Of a stretch of 64,000 nt of DNA, positions 51,001 to 62,500 are shown in pieces. Both the position numbers and the translations under genes were made by a program. The notes beneath the pieces were generated by a model. It ran no database searches, was not told where the DNA came from, and saw nothing but the letters and a program-made list of their open reading frames with translations. The stretch spans positions 4,340,001-4,404,000 of the forward strand of contig CAJFCV020000003.1 of NCBI GenBank assembly GCA_904066235.2. Reading direction: 5' to 3'. The DNA is from Bursaphelenchus xylophilus (Eukaryota; Nematoda; Chromadorea; Rhabditida; Aphelenchoididae). How positions within the stretch are numbered: the stretch's first letter is position 1; every line of letters begins with the position of its first letter.

Positions 51001-52954
51001 GCCTTAGGGTATTACAGATATCTTTTTCACGTTTTTCTTTACCTTTCTCAAATTGTCTCTAACTTATGGCAAACGAATAATGTCTGATCTGGAGATCTAA
51101 ACTTTTTTCTGAATCCAAAATTTTTTTGTAACTTTTTTGAATTGAAAACACCGAAATACCCAAGTAATTCCAAAAATAATCTCATCCAAACCTCTTCGAT
51201 TCAACTTGTTTCTGTTCATTGCATGTCCTCGGGGTTGAAAATAGATTTAAACTGTTATGTGAGGATGTTTTCGGGAAGCTTTTAAAAGCATTTTACGGTA
51301 AATTCTTCGGATGAGAGAGCTTAAATTTTGAAAAAACTAGGAGCAAATTGAGATTACAACGTTGGAAAAGAAATCTCATTTCATTTTTAACTCAACTTTT
51401 ATAGAAATCGTTGAGATTTTTAGATCGGAAATGCGCAAAAGCGTTTTTGTAATCAAAAATTAAACCTTTATGGTTTATTTAATGAAAACACTTAAATTTT
51501 TCAATTACATAAGACTCATTGTCTACCGAATTGACGGCCAAACCGCCGTCTTTCCAGCAAATATTTACATTAGCGTGGATTTCTAACTTTCCCACCCTGT
51601 ATTTTGTTGTTGTTGAGACCTTTTTTTTCCTTCCGCCACAACGATTTCTATGATCTAATGGCCCGGGAATTAGACGCAATTTTTAATATTACTTCCTTCT
51701 GTTTGAGATATTGCCATTTTTTACATTTTTGGGACTAATTGGATCTGTTTTTATCGCCATAAAAATGGAGTTTAATTTCCTCTACAAATTTATTCAAATG
51801 ATTTTCAAATTTAACTCCGGGAATAGTATTTAAAATCGATTGTTTACCGCCCCTAACCGTGTTATTCCATTTGCTTAAAACGCCGCAGGGCCTTTGTTGA
51901 AATGGATAATTAAATTTGGTCAGGTGAAAAATGGCCGCGCTCTCCCTACCTTTATGCCAAGTCCGGACGATGGATGGTTAATCGAAAAAAAGGAAAAGTG
52001 GTGTTTTTTCCGTTTTTTTGAAGACTAAATTGAATCGCCGAAAAAAAGATTTTTTAATTTCCATTTTTTTGTCGGGGCAAGGCTTTTTTAGGCTAGGGGT
52101 GCTACTAAAATGCAAAAAATTTTTTTGGGAGCTACGCAAAGTTCGGTGATTATTTGGGTTGAAAGTTGCAATTGGTTAGTTTAATGCAATTTGTAGATTT
52201 TTGGCTGACGGTTTTTTCAAATTCCCAGGATTTTTGGTTGAAAATTACAAAAAATTTTATTGCTTTATTTTTTTTGGTTGAAAATTACAGCGGCTAGTCA
52301 CAATGAAGGGTACTGTTTATTAACAAAAAAATCCATTTCTTCCGTGAAACATAAAAAATTACGACCGAAAATTTTTTCTCTCACCGCCTTCTTCGTCTGG
52401 CATGCTCTCTCAAAACAAAATGAAAATTAAAATTTTATTTGATTTTTGACTTTTACCAGTTATTTTCAATTTTGAAAAAAGTGCATGTGTTCTGTTCACC
52501 CTTCTTCCTAATCCACTCCGATGTAGAGACCATAAAGTTTGACATTTTAGTGTGTAAAAAGCGCGAAAATTGTTTTCTGAGCATCGGAACGGAATCCTCG
52601 TCCATCTTGTGTAACTTGACAGTTTATTGGTGTCCCGGGTGTCAAACAACTGGACTATGAAAAATGAAGTTTTTCTCCGTTTGGCATTCATAGGGTTCCG
52701 TTCTCTTCGATCTCTGAATTAGTCACTGTAAGAATATGTGATTTCTATTTTCTGAACTTTTATCAAGTCGTCTACCTTTTATGGACTAGCTATTTTTAAT
52801 AAGACTTTTTAACGCGTGCTTTTTCAATATTTCGGATATTAATTTTCAAATGTTTAGCATCTAAACCTCTAATCTTGCTTATGAAATCATCCCTTCGAAA
52901 CCTGGCCTAACCTAATCGACCGCTCGTAAATGCCGCGGTCGCTGTCGCTGTTTG

Positions 52955-55424
52955 ATGCCGGTGCGACTGTTCCCGTCACAGAGCGCAGCCGCCGACCCTC
53001 AGCAGGCCCAGTCCAGCCAAACCAATCCTAATCATCAGACCGCCTTTGTGTTGCGTCAAACCGACCCCGATCCCTGGTTGGAGTTGCGGGAGCTGGCCGA
53101 GAAGGAGCCTGAGAGCACGGGTGCTACTCCATTTACTGGTGCTGCCAGCGGTGTCAACGAGACCCAGCCATTGTTGGGGAAGAAGAAACGGGCCAGTTCC
53201 GGAGCGGAGATCAAGCCTTGGCCGTTGAAGACTCGGCAACAATTCGAGAACGTGTGTCCTAGAAGTGTCTCGTGGTCGCTAGCCAAACCCAATCCCAAGG
53301 ATCCCATCAAACAACGGCCGTCTTTTGGAGACTCTGATAACTTCAACAACAATCACAGTTTCGAGAATTTCGAGAAGCGACCGGCCGATCTCAGGCCAAG
53401 AGGAAGTTACAAACGAGCTACTCATCGACCTCCATCTTTCCGACTTAAGACATCACCACATCCGAGCAGCCTAATTCCCCCAAGAAGTCCACGTTTGGTC
53501 CCGAACGGAGGGCCAACCAAGCCCAGTCCATTACTCACGCCCGATCCTTTGTGGTCGCCGGCTTCACGGCATCTGAGTGCCGTTCCTTTCGCACCTCTAG
53601 CGCCGCCATTTAATTTTTTCGGTGGTGGGTTCGGACGGCGAGATTACTTTGGAGGTCCATATCAGGTGGGTTTTAATTTATTCAAATTTCATGTTTTCGA
53701 ATTTAATTTACGCAAGTTTTGGGGTAAACAATCAAAGAACAAAAAGTGATGCTGAAGTTCTTATTACATTATACATACCACCATAACTCACGGCAATCTT
53801 GGCTTATAAAATTAACATTATATCCGCAAAAATAATATTTTTGTTGAACAAACAGCATGATTTGTGAAATGATGTGTTCAAAGTAATTTCCCGCCTTAGT
53901 GCAAGACTCCAGCGGCCATTTCAACACAAATTTACCATGTTTCCAACTGTGCCCTCGGGGCAATTATCCCGCTGCTGTAAACATTCCTTCCTTTCTTATC
54001 CGCATCTTTCAATATTTCCATTTTACATTGTGAATTCTCCGCTCAAGATTCTCGCTTCGTAATTTCACTGTAATTGACAACACTATTGAAGGAAAAGAGT
54101 AAAATTTTGACCCAAAGATTGGAGACATCTCCAGGTACGTAACTGTTATGACTGAATTCCAACTTATATCCAGTTGTTTGACGACGACAACGAGAAACAA
54201 GTGCCGAGTGCATCTTGAGTGACTTTCAACCACAATTTTCCCACATTTGGATTGCACGGAGGGGTTTTCGGTTTCGGCGGTTTCCCTGTTCAATCTTTAC
54301 GAAGCGCCTTTTCTCGCTGGAAGCGAGATCTACCAGTCTGGGACTCGCCTCTCAGCAGGCGTATTGCAACTATTCCTAGAAGTTTCCCTTTGGGCGATCT
54401 GTATTTTTCTGACGTGAAATATCTTATAGTAGTTTTGCAACTCAGCCAGAATTTGGGTAAGAACTCAGCGCTTCAATATCAACGAAAATTTAGTCAACAA
54501 TTTTCTCAGCCCGACTAAAAACTGGACCAATCCAACATTCCAAAAATCCAGCCAGTTAAGCGTTTACAACGACGTCAGAGTCTCGCTCAAGCCGCCGAAC
54601 AACTCGAAGCCGAGCAATCATTCGCTGATATTCGACCATTTGGCCGCCGCCGAACCTTGGCTTCTTTGGCTTTGGCCAAATTCAAAACTCGAGTAAACTC
54701 CAAATCTGCGGACAGTATCTCTGATCTACAAAAGTCGTTGGAGACCGAGGAGACGCAGAAAAAAGAATCAACTGATACCACCAAAGAGAATCCCTCAGTC
54801 TGTGTAGCTGAAGATTTGACAAAACCGGACAGCCCTTCTGAACCTACCAACCCTTCTTCATCAAGAACTTTACGGCCTAGGTATCTGACACGTCAACGCA
54901 GATCTCTGCAACCGGCTTACGAGCCTCGGTTTGAGCCGACGCAAGAAGTTTCCTCACCGAAAACAGAGCGACTACAGCCGTTGCTGACCTTTACATCAGG
55001 CAAAAAAGATAAACCAACTGCTCCAGTGCGAATAGTCACACCTCCATCCAATATTCAATCAATCCATCCAAAACCCTCGATTCCTATCGTCCTTTACAAT
55101 CAGCCAGAAACTGAGCAGGCCTTGGAAAAGTCTCAAACAAGCGATAGCACTGCTACAGTTCCAAAATCAACTACTTCTCGAGCAACTTCTACCATCCGAA
55201 AGCTTCCTTATTACCCGCCAAAATATACCGCACCATCTCAACGGCCACAAAACAATCGACCGGTATATCAACGGGCTTCCAGTGGGTACAGTAATCGACT
55301 GCCATCTTCGAAGTCGGTTACAGCGCGAGTTCATCCACCCGCCGGTCGTATGTGGACAGCCGAAGACGAGAGTGACGGCGAGGAATCCCAACCGAGCTTT
55401 GATTTGGACAGAAACGCCAACGAG
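52955..55424 (+). CDS. Proline/serine/arginine-rich disordered protein, 5' exons
   Basis: Two large exons, 52955-53665 and 54552-55424, join in phase 0 and give 528 residues, open at the 3' end. Exon 1 starts MPVRLFPSQSAAADPQQ and includes DPWLELRELAEKEPE, a proline-rich stretch (PPSFRLK, HPSSLIPPRSP) and GGGFGRRDYFGG. Exon 2 begins PVKRLQRRQSLAQAAEQLEA and is rich in S/T/P with RPRYLTRQRR, PYYPPKYTAPSQRP and an acidic end (AEDESDGEESQPSFDLD). It ends at a GTGGGT donor. Low complexity and charge clusters suggest an intrinsically disordered scaffold or RNA/chromatin-associated protein. I recognise no domain. An alternative short end uses an acceptor before 54173 and reads LFDDDNEKQVPSAS-stop. 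An acceptor-like GTCACAG just inside exon 1 leaves the start uncertain. In-phase continuation is possible at 57320 or 59577. Confidence 0.65.
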
Positions 55425-57308
55425 GTGGGTTTAGATTTGGAATTGGAGGATTGAAGACAATTTTAAAACGCGTATTTTACAATTATTTAAATCCTGGCAA
55501 AACCAAAAATCAAGAAATTTCAAGTTGATTAGTAACTGAAGATTCTGGAATAACTTCTGCGGAAACTATTGATTACGTGTTCCGATCTTCCCCAAATTTC
55601 ACAAATTCAAAGTAACCATTACATTCTCCGTATCAAAACAGAACCAGACATCCTTATTTTGCGTCTAGGATTCTCTTTTTGCCCTTAAATTTGTTCTCCG
55701 TTCACTCGGTTCGCGGCTTCTCTCTATCTCGTTGGAATGTCATTTTCTCTTTGACTTTTACACACTCATCTCTTGACACATCCTCAAAGCTGAGCGCAGA
55801 AGGCGAGCAAGAACACATTCCCCCAGGCATCATGGGCTTTAACCTTTTTTGTTCGTCTTCAGAAGCTCTTCGGATGTTGTCATTCTCCAAGTTTTTTTGG
55901 TCTCCCTTTATCCGCTTATAACGAATTGTATTCTTGGGGATTAATATTCGAAGAGAGGAGGGGAGGACTTCGTTGGCAATTAATAAGCGATTAACAACTT
56001 GTTGTGTAACAGTTTTTTACGTCTTTGCATCGGTTTCGTCAATCTTTTAAAGGCGTTTTGTAACTTATTTTTCAATATCTCTTACGTATTTAAAGGTACA
56101 GAAAAGTCTGGCCGGTCTTATGATAACTTTTGTAGAGGCCTCTTTACGTTTGTCAGGTATTGCACGTACAGTTTACAACTTAAAAACCGTTAGTACAGTT
56201 ATTGGCAATTTCTGGGTGTAGGCATATTGTCTTTTACGTATGACAAAGGAAATAGTCCGTGATGCTCGGATTTTGATGAAATTTAACACCGATATAGATT
56301 GTCGATGTTTTCAAGGTTCTTACTGCTCACTTTGCGGACACCACCAAGATTTTTAGAGCAAAAGTTGGCAAAATATGACACTTTTTTTGGGAATTTTGAC
56401 TTGAAAAGTTTCGTACCTGTCTCATCCGCACAAGGTAATGTTACCGCAAAAAATCTTACAGAGATATGACCAAAGAGGTCTTTTCGGTGACCTCCCTCTA
56501 TGTCTTGCCCTCTCTATCGGCCGCAAAGACCTTTTAACATTTTGGCCGCGCCTGCAAAGCAAGAGCTAAGGTTTCCAGAGATTAATGCGTGGCCCATATC
56601 CAAGGTGTGTCCAAAATTTTAATAAAATTTGAGGGTTGCACTTATGACCCCTAGCTTTTAAATTACATTAGTTTTTTTTTGGTTTTCTGAGCTTTAAGTT
56701 TGCCAAAAATAGGATTGCCTCACCTTTTGGTTAGGTACTTTCCTCTCGTACCCTTTCAACCTTGAAGACAAAATAAATTCAATATTTTTTGGTACATAGT
56801 GTAAAAAATGAAGAGCGCTTGGTCGATCTGCATAATTGATTGGAAATTTATTTACCACGGCCGACGGCGCACAATTTCCCAGGACTTTCGGACTCCAAAG
56901 TTTTGGTTTGTGGATGTTTAAGAGTTCTGGACGTTGCATACGTTTGACTTTAGATGATTTTTTATAAATTTTTTGACTTTTTTTTGGCTTTCAAATCCAA
57001 CCTTTTTATTATATCGCATTTATATCGTTCAATCAAATATATTTTTACGTCTTATCGTAGTCCATAAGCACACTCGTTTTATGAAAATCCATCATTTCCT
57101 TTATGGCCGTCTCCATTACGGCCATAAAGACCACTCACCTTGGGGCACGCTCCTCATTCCCCACTCGTTTTGGATGCCAATGATCTTGTTTTTTGTTTCA
57201 TTTTATTGCATTGCCCTTCTGCGCGCCGCTGGGCACAACAAAAACTTGAAGCGAAAAAAGTGGGAAAAACTGTGTGCACAAACAATTTCCGGACGCGCGA
57301 ATTTCCAG
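55425..57308. other. Intron or intergenic DNA after the disordered-protein exons
   Basis: AT-rich. A minus-strand frame of about 100 codons ending at 55702 has protein-like composition but no ATG or good acceptor. Near 56.26 kb is a copy of a dispersed repeat (CGGATTTTGATGAAATTTAA) also seen near 48.75 kb. Confidence 0.4.
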
Positions 57309-57397
57309 CCAAGAAACAGCGGCTTCTCGAAGGACTTGAAGACACACTCGATAAAGCGCGTATTAAGAAACGTCAACGATATATGATCCGCAAATAA
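57309..57397 (+). CDS. Candidate terminal exon with overlapping poly(A) signal
   Basis: After a GAATTTCCAG acceptor (57299-57308) the frame reads KKQRLLEGLEDTLDKARIKK and ends RQRYMIRK-stop. The stop codon TAA is inside AATAAA (57393-57398). The basic amphipathic helix and the poly(A) signal suggest a real gene end. A second AG at 57317-57319 would start the exon at 57320 in phase 0, matching the phase-0 end of the exon at 55424. With the first acceptor the phase is 1 and no partner is known. Confidence 0.35.
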
Positions 57398-57475
57398 AAT
57401 GGCCTGGGCCAACCGTCTTCGAGATCCCTTCTTTGTTTCAAATTCCTGCATTGGGTTCTGTGGAGGAGAATGGGG

Positions 57476-57829
57476 CTATAGATGGGCTCGGAGGTGGCCA
57501 GAATGGAGGGATTTGGGGTTGTTGTCTACTTCTCTTTGAATGCAGTCTTTTAGAGTGTCAAAAATCTTTGTAGACCTCCTTCGAGGAATTTGTTTTGTAT
57601 TCAAAGTACAATTAGAAGAACAAGGGACTCCTTGAGGGGCAATTAGCACGCTGTCTTCTTCTCCTATTGCTGAATTTCTCCCTCTAAGCTGGGCTTGAAG
57701 TCCAAAAATTACCACTTCCGGTTTACAGGGGGCGGTCGAGCCATTCAAAGAAAATTTCAGCCAAGTAATGGATAATCCCCATATAGCAAGCTCTTCCTCA
57801 GAACCTGTGAGATTTTCGGCTGTTTTCAT
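57476..57829 (-). CDS. Hypothetical 117-residue protein
   Basis: ATG at 57829 opens 117 codons on the minus strand without an intron. A good TTTTGCAG acceptor lies 13 bases before the ATG, suitable for a 5' UTR intron or for trans-splicing. The sequence (MKTAENLTGSEEELAIWG, CKPEVVIFGLQAQLRG, VPCSSNCTLNT, KIFDTLKDCIQREVDN) has no recognised domain. It would end convergently with the plus-strand exon at 57397, 78 bases away. Frames of this length also arise by chance here, so support is modest. Confidence 0.35.
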   Translation of the reverse strand: MKTAENLTGSEEELAIWGLSITWLKFSLNGSTAPCKPEVVIFGLQAQLRGRNSAIGEEDSVLIAPQGVPCSSNCTLNTKQIPRRRSTKIFDTLKDCIQREVDNNPKSLHSGHLRAHL

Positions 57830-57846
57830 GTTTTACATCTTTCTGC

Positions 57847-59576
57847 AAAACGCAAAAAAGAAGCTCAGAAATGTCTTATAAAGTCTCAGTCTTACCTTAA
57901 GACAACTATTCCTCAAGCATCACCCTAGCAAGAAACCGGTCCAAAAAAATTGATCTTTGAGATTCTGCAGGTAGATTATGATTACTCAAGTAGCCTGAGG
58001 CCTTATTGCTCATTTACTGTGTTTGTAAAAAGAATTAGTGCGCTGAAGGATGAGATCATAAGAGTTAAAAGGCAAAAGTTCAGCGAGTACGTTTGTTTTG
58101 CGAAGTGATTCAACTTGCTTAGCCGCAGGACGGCTTACACTTTTTTGAAACAGCGGCTTCTTTTGGTCTTAAACGGCGTTAAGACGGATTTAAACGTTGG
58201 TTTATGATGTTAGAGGGGAGCGAAATTACTGAGGAAGGTCCACATAGCTACAAAAATACTCTGATCATACTATGTAGAATTACGTGTAGTTTTGGAAAAG
58301 CTTTATTTTGTCCAAAAGTTGCGCACGCTTTTTCGCAGATTTGTATGGGCATTTCGCTGCCGTATCGCCGCTTGCTGAAGAGAAGTTTCAGCTCTAATTT
58401 CGTCAGCATCCACTTTTAACTCACACTTTTCCCATACCGGAATCTTTTCTGGAAGTTTTCTTCTGACCGCCGGCTTCTTTGTTTGCTCAAAAAATTGTAA
58501 TTCCGATTCCGACGGCTTTTGGCTTCGAGGCGAAAGGACGAAAATGAAACGCTTCGGACGTATTTCCTTAGGTATATGGGCCGGGCTGATATTTATTGTT
58601 ATAGGTTAAATTTCCAGTCCATTTTTGCGGGTTTTAATGAAGAGAAATTCGAGCAGTGTTCGTTTGTGTCACAACGAACGTAGAGATGAGATTTTGTAGG
58701 TAGAGGGCGTTTATTTGGGGTCCGTTTAAGGTATTATAGAGGTTCTTAATTCCTACGAAGGATAGATCTTCTTTGTCTGTTTGCTTAAGACGTCCAAATT
58801 TAAAGATGTATGTAGATTAACAATGTTATCTACAGACGCCTTTACAGAGTAATTTTGTATCCAATCATTACCTCAGTCCTTATCAAGGGTATATCTTTGT
58901 AATCTATTCGAAATAAGTTTTATTGCCAATGAAATCCTCCTGATGAATGTTGTTTTGTCCGAATTTGTCACTTCCTTCCAGACTTAATCTATTTGATCAC
59001 AAAACTTTTTGCAGGCATGTTTTCGGTTTTTGAAATACTAGTATGACTTCCTCATTACCAGCATTCTACAAGGCTCTACCTTGTCCCTAATCCGTGGAAT
59101 TAGCGACGAGTCCGAGGAGTGCAGTCCAATGCTGTCCCAGTCAGTCTTTTTTGTTTACAAATCATTACTTTTACACTTTTCTGTGTGTAAACAGAATAAG
59201 AGGGCATTGGCCCCGAACTTTTCGTTTTGGAAACTTTAAAGTTGGCAAGGTATTCCAGCTCCTTGCGCCCTCAGGGCTTCTCGAATTCGGCAGTAAACAA
59301 ACAACATTTACTCGCGTTTTTTTGTCTCTCTTCAAGGATTTGCGGTCAATTTGGGCGTTTTGAGTCGTATTTTCTTGAGCTGCTCGGATCTTCGGTCATC
59401 TTCTCTTGCCTTTACCTCGCGAACTTTAGTAAACCGTTGCTTTTAAAGGGTAATATACACCAATCAGAGGCGTCTTTAAAATCACTCTATTCTCCTCAAC
59501 AAGTACCTCAGAAAGCTGTGGCTCCATTTTGTTATCACCAACCATACTCAACGATCACTTACGTAGTAGAAAGTAG
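57847..59576. other. No gene seen
   Basis: AT-rich with a few GC-richer spots (58430-58570). A short ATG frame near 58543 (MKRFGRISL) ends at a weak GTATAT donor in phase 1 and finds no partner. No repeats or RNA genes recognised. Confidence 0.4.
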
Positions 59577-62500
59577 TCCCAACTCAACGAAAATGATCCC
59601 TCTGTTGAACGAAACGACCGAATCCGAGTTCGAATGAAATTCGTGGACAAACTCGTCTTATCGACCGAATTCACTACCCTTTTGGCGTTGAAGAAACCCC
59701 CGATTAATAAACGAAGCCGATCCATCAAGAAGCGAAGACTCGACTTTCTCCGGTCCGCGGCCGCCAACGGCTGTGTGAACCGGCCCTTTCATCAATATTA
59801 TGTACAGACCCCACAAGGTAAGTGCTTAGTAAGTGCTTCTACTGTTAGCAAATCCTTTTTTTTTCTTGCTGCAAGTCTCGCCTTTATTTTAAACTTAAAA
59901 TTTATTCGTTTCAAACAATATGTCTAAACCTCTAGTATCATTGCAAATCACTATTATGGAGTGCTTTGTAAATGTTTTTACCGCTTTCATAAGCACTTTA
60001 ATTCGACAATTTACTCTGTTTCTCATTCCTAAACGTCCATAAAGTCTCTGAAATCAAAGAAATCGCTTTGAATTGTCACCGTTTTCTCAAAAATCGGATA
60101 AAATTTTTATACTTGCAAATTATATAGTAAAAATTACCACGAAATGCAAAACCAGAAAAATTGGAAGCCCCTGAGGGGTTTGTCCATCTTCTTTTTCACC
60201 TTGACGACCATCATTTGTGCCCGGGCTTTTAGCGGAGGATAAGCCTTTTTTTGTTTTTTTAACTACCAAATTAAGGAGATTTGTAAATTTTCTCACAAAA
60301 CAAAACGCAGGATTCACTCCATTTTTGCTGTAAATTTTTTTCAAGATTTTTTCGACTACTGGTCAGAGAAAAAATAAAACTTTTTGTGATGACACCGATT
60401 TTCGTAGGAATAATTTTTCGCTTCTTCTAGGGTTTATTTTCCCTTTTTTTGTGCGAAATTACATTAAAAAAGGCTCGTCAAAACATGCCAACTTATATTA
60501 TCCATAAAAGTGGTGATAGTTGAGTACGTTGACATCGGTGGGCGATGACATGTTTTCGGTCCATTATGTGGAGGCGGCCATTTTTTTCGTTTTTTGCTCC
60601 ATTTTTAATGGGCCATTCAAAAGTCGAAGTTAATTTTAAATTTTTCGTTTGTGGACATCCACCAAAAAGAGGACTTCGACGTAACAAGTTATCTTTGCGG
60701 ATGGATTACTAGAGTAAGAGATTTTAAACGACATTAGGGGATTTTAAGCAGTTCGGGGCTTCTGTTACACAACGCTGTGACTGTAAGCTGTCAGTGGCTT
60801 CTTTTCAGAGTTTTGCGATGCAAAAAAGGCAAGGGTCCATATCAGGCAGTTTTCCATACAATTGTTAGGTGTCAATTTTGATGATTTTTTTGATTTTTTT
60901 TGCCAATTTAAAAATTTTCCCTTCAACCGAAGTCCAGTAATTTTGGCACCATTTTTACCCTGAGGAATGTCGACTCCCAAAAATTGCCATTTATTTACTA
61001 CTATTTACTTTTCATTTCCCCTACTCACTCCCAAATTAGAACCAAAGGCCTCCCGGACTTTTACTCTCTGAAATTTCAAGAAGAAAAAATCCGTGAGTCG
61101 ATTTACTAATAGCAATCTTCCCCGAAATAATTACACTTTGCATACTTTACAATGCCATTTTTCTGCAATTACGCAACAATTTCGCGCAAAATTGCCGAAA
61201 ATTGCGGCCAATCGTCCAATTGATGGGCGATTTTTTACCCACTCTCCCCCAAAAACGGCTGGCCTAATCAGCCGTGTTCGGGTTCGGCCTGAGGGCATTC
61301 CGCGGAAACAAGTCTTTATTGGATTAAATTGAGGCCATTTTTTCTGCATTTTTGTGGCCAAACCCCGGGTTTGAAATGAAATTCCGAGATGCGCGGGGAA
61401 TAATTGGCAATTCAGATTTTTTTGGCCCACTAAAATTTTAATGGTACTGTCAAAAAACTTTATTTTTTGTTTTTGAGTGACACGGTTTAATTTCGTATTT
61501 TACCCGGTTTTCAAAGTAAACAAACAGTTTAATTAATTTTTTTCGCAAGCAATGTGAATCTGTGGCCAGCGAAAGAGATTCCAGAGCTGTTTTCTTCCAC
61601 ATATTTGCTGGAACATATCAATTTAAGGACGAGAAATGCCCAATTATTCCAGAGATGGACGATTCAAGGTGATTTCTTTAACTTTTTTCTGTCTTTTCAT
61701 TGTCTTTCAAGTCTTGAAAAATTTCTTTTTTTTACAGCAGAGGTTATTGCAGAATTTTTAGATTTTTTTTTATTTTTTGTGGCAATGGTACTTAAACTTT
61801 GCGTATTTTACATGTTCTTAAAGTTATGGGCGGCAAAAAATTGCAAAAATTTTTTTAAATGTAAAAAATCGTAAGTTCAAAAAAATTTATAATGAAAAAA
61901 AAATACAAACCAGGAAAAAAGTTCTTGAAACTGTCAATCAAAAGTGAAGACGAAGGCGAACTCAAGGGTTATGGCTGCAAATGATTATGAGTAATATCCG
62001 ATGGGGATCGCTTTTGATCCGCAACTTCCCCCGGATTCTTGGTATTATATTTTTATCTTGATGGGTCTAAATTTTTTTTTAATTTCAAAAAATTAGCAAG
62101 CATTACGATTATAAAGAAATTATATTTGTACCCTAAAGGAATGCTGTTTATTTTTTGAATTTTTAATTTTCAAAAAAATGTTTTAAAAAGTTATTATTAA
62201 AGCGGCCGTAATCTTGACCTGTTCCCTGATTTACTGTCCCCTTAAAAACCACTGTTCGCTTGATTGTCCCATCATTTATTTATCTCCCTTCCAGACCTCT
62301 TCAGAGCAGTAACAAACACAAAATAAATGGGTACTCTTCCCTCCTGAAGACCCCCTTTTTTTAATAATTCGAACGGCTGTTTTGTCCGCAGGGCTTTGTC
62401 CTTGAATTAGAGGCAAAACGAGAGAGTGATCTGGCCCCCCGTTTTTTGCGGTTTTTATGTTTTTTGGGTGAATCTGCAGGTGATCCGTCAAATTTTCGGA

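Larger units (their letters stand above)
42498..52954. other. 10-kb AT-rich region without a confirmed gene
   Basis: Holds the 1.46-kb fold-back element at 46.5 kb, a dispersed-repeat copy at 44.4 kb, and three GC-richer or coding-like spots I could not turn into genes. 43160-43385 is open in two frames. 44637-44732 minus is flanked by a TTTCAG acceptor and a GTAAGC donor and reads HDLQRNTQNANDIKDAGE. 50255-50420 is GC-rich and open on both strands. One of these could be a distal exon or promoter of the genes to the right. Confidence 0.45.

Noticed and set aside
55702..56010. Minus-strand frame of about 100 codons with protein-like composition
   Set aside because: No ATG near its start and no good acceptor or partner exon; the number of such frames expected by chance in 64 kb is not small.
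61131..61430. 99-codon minus frame
   Set aside because: No splice sites or recognisable motif; composition reflects local GC-richer spacer.
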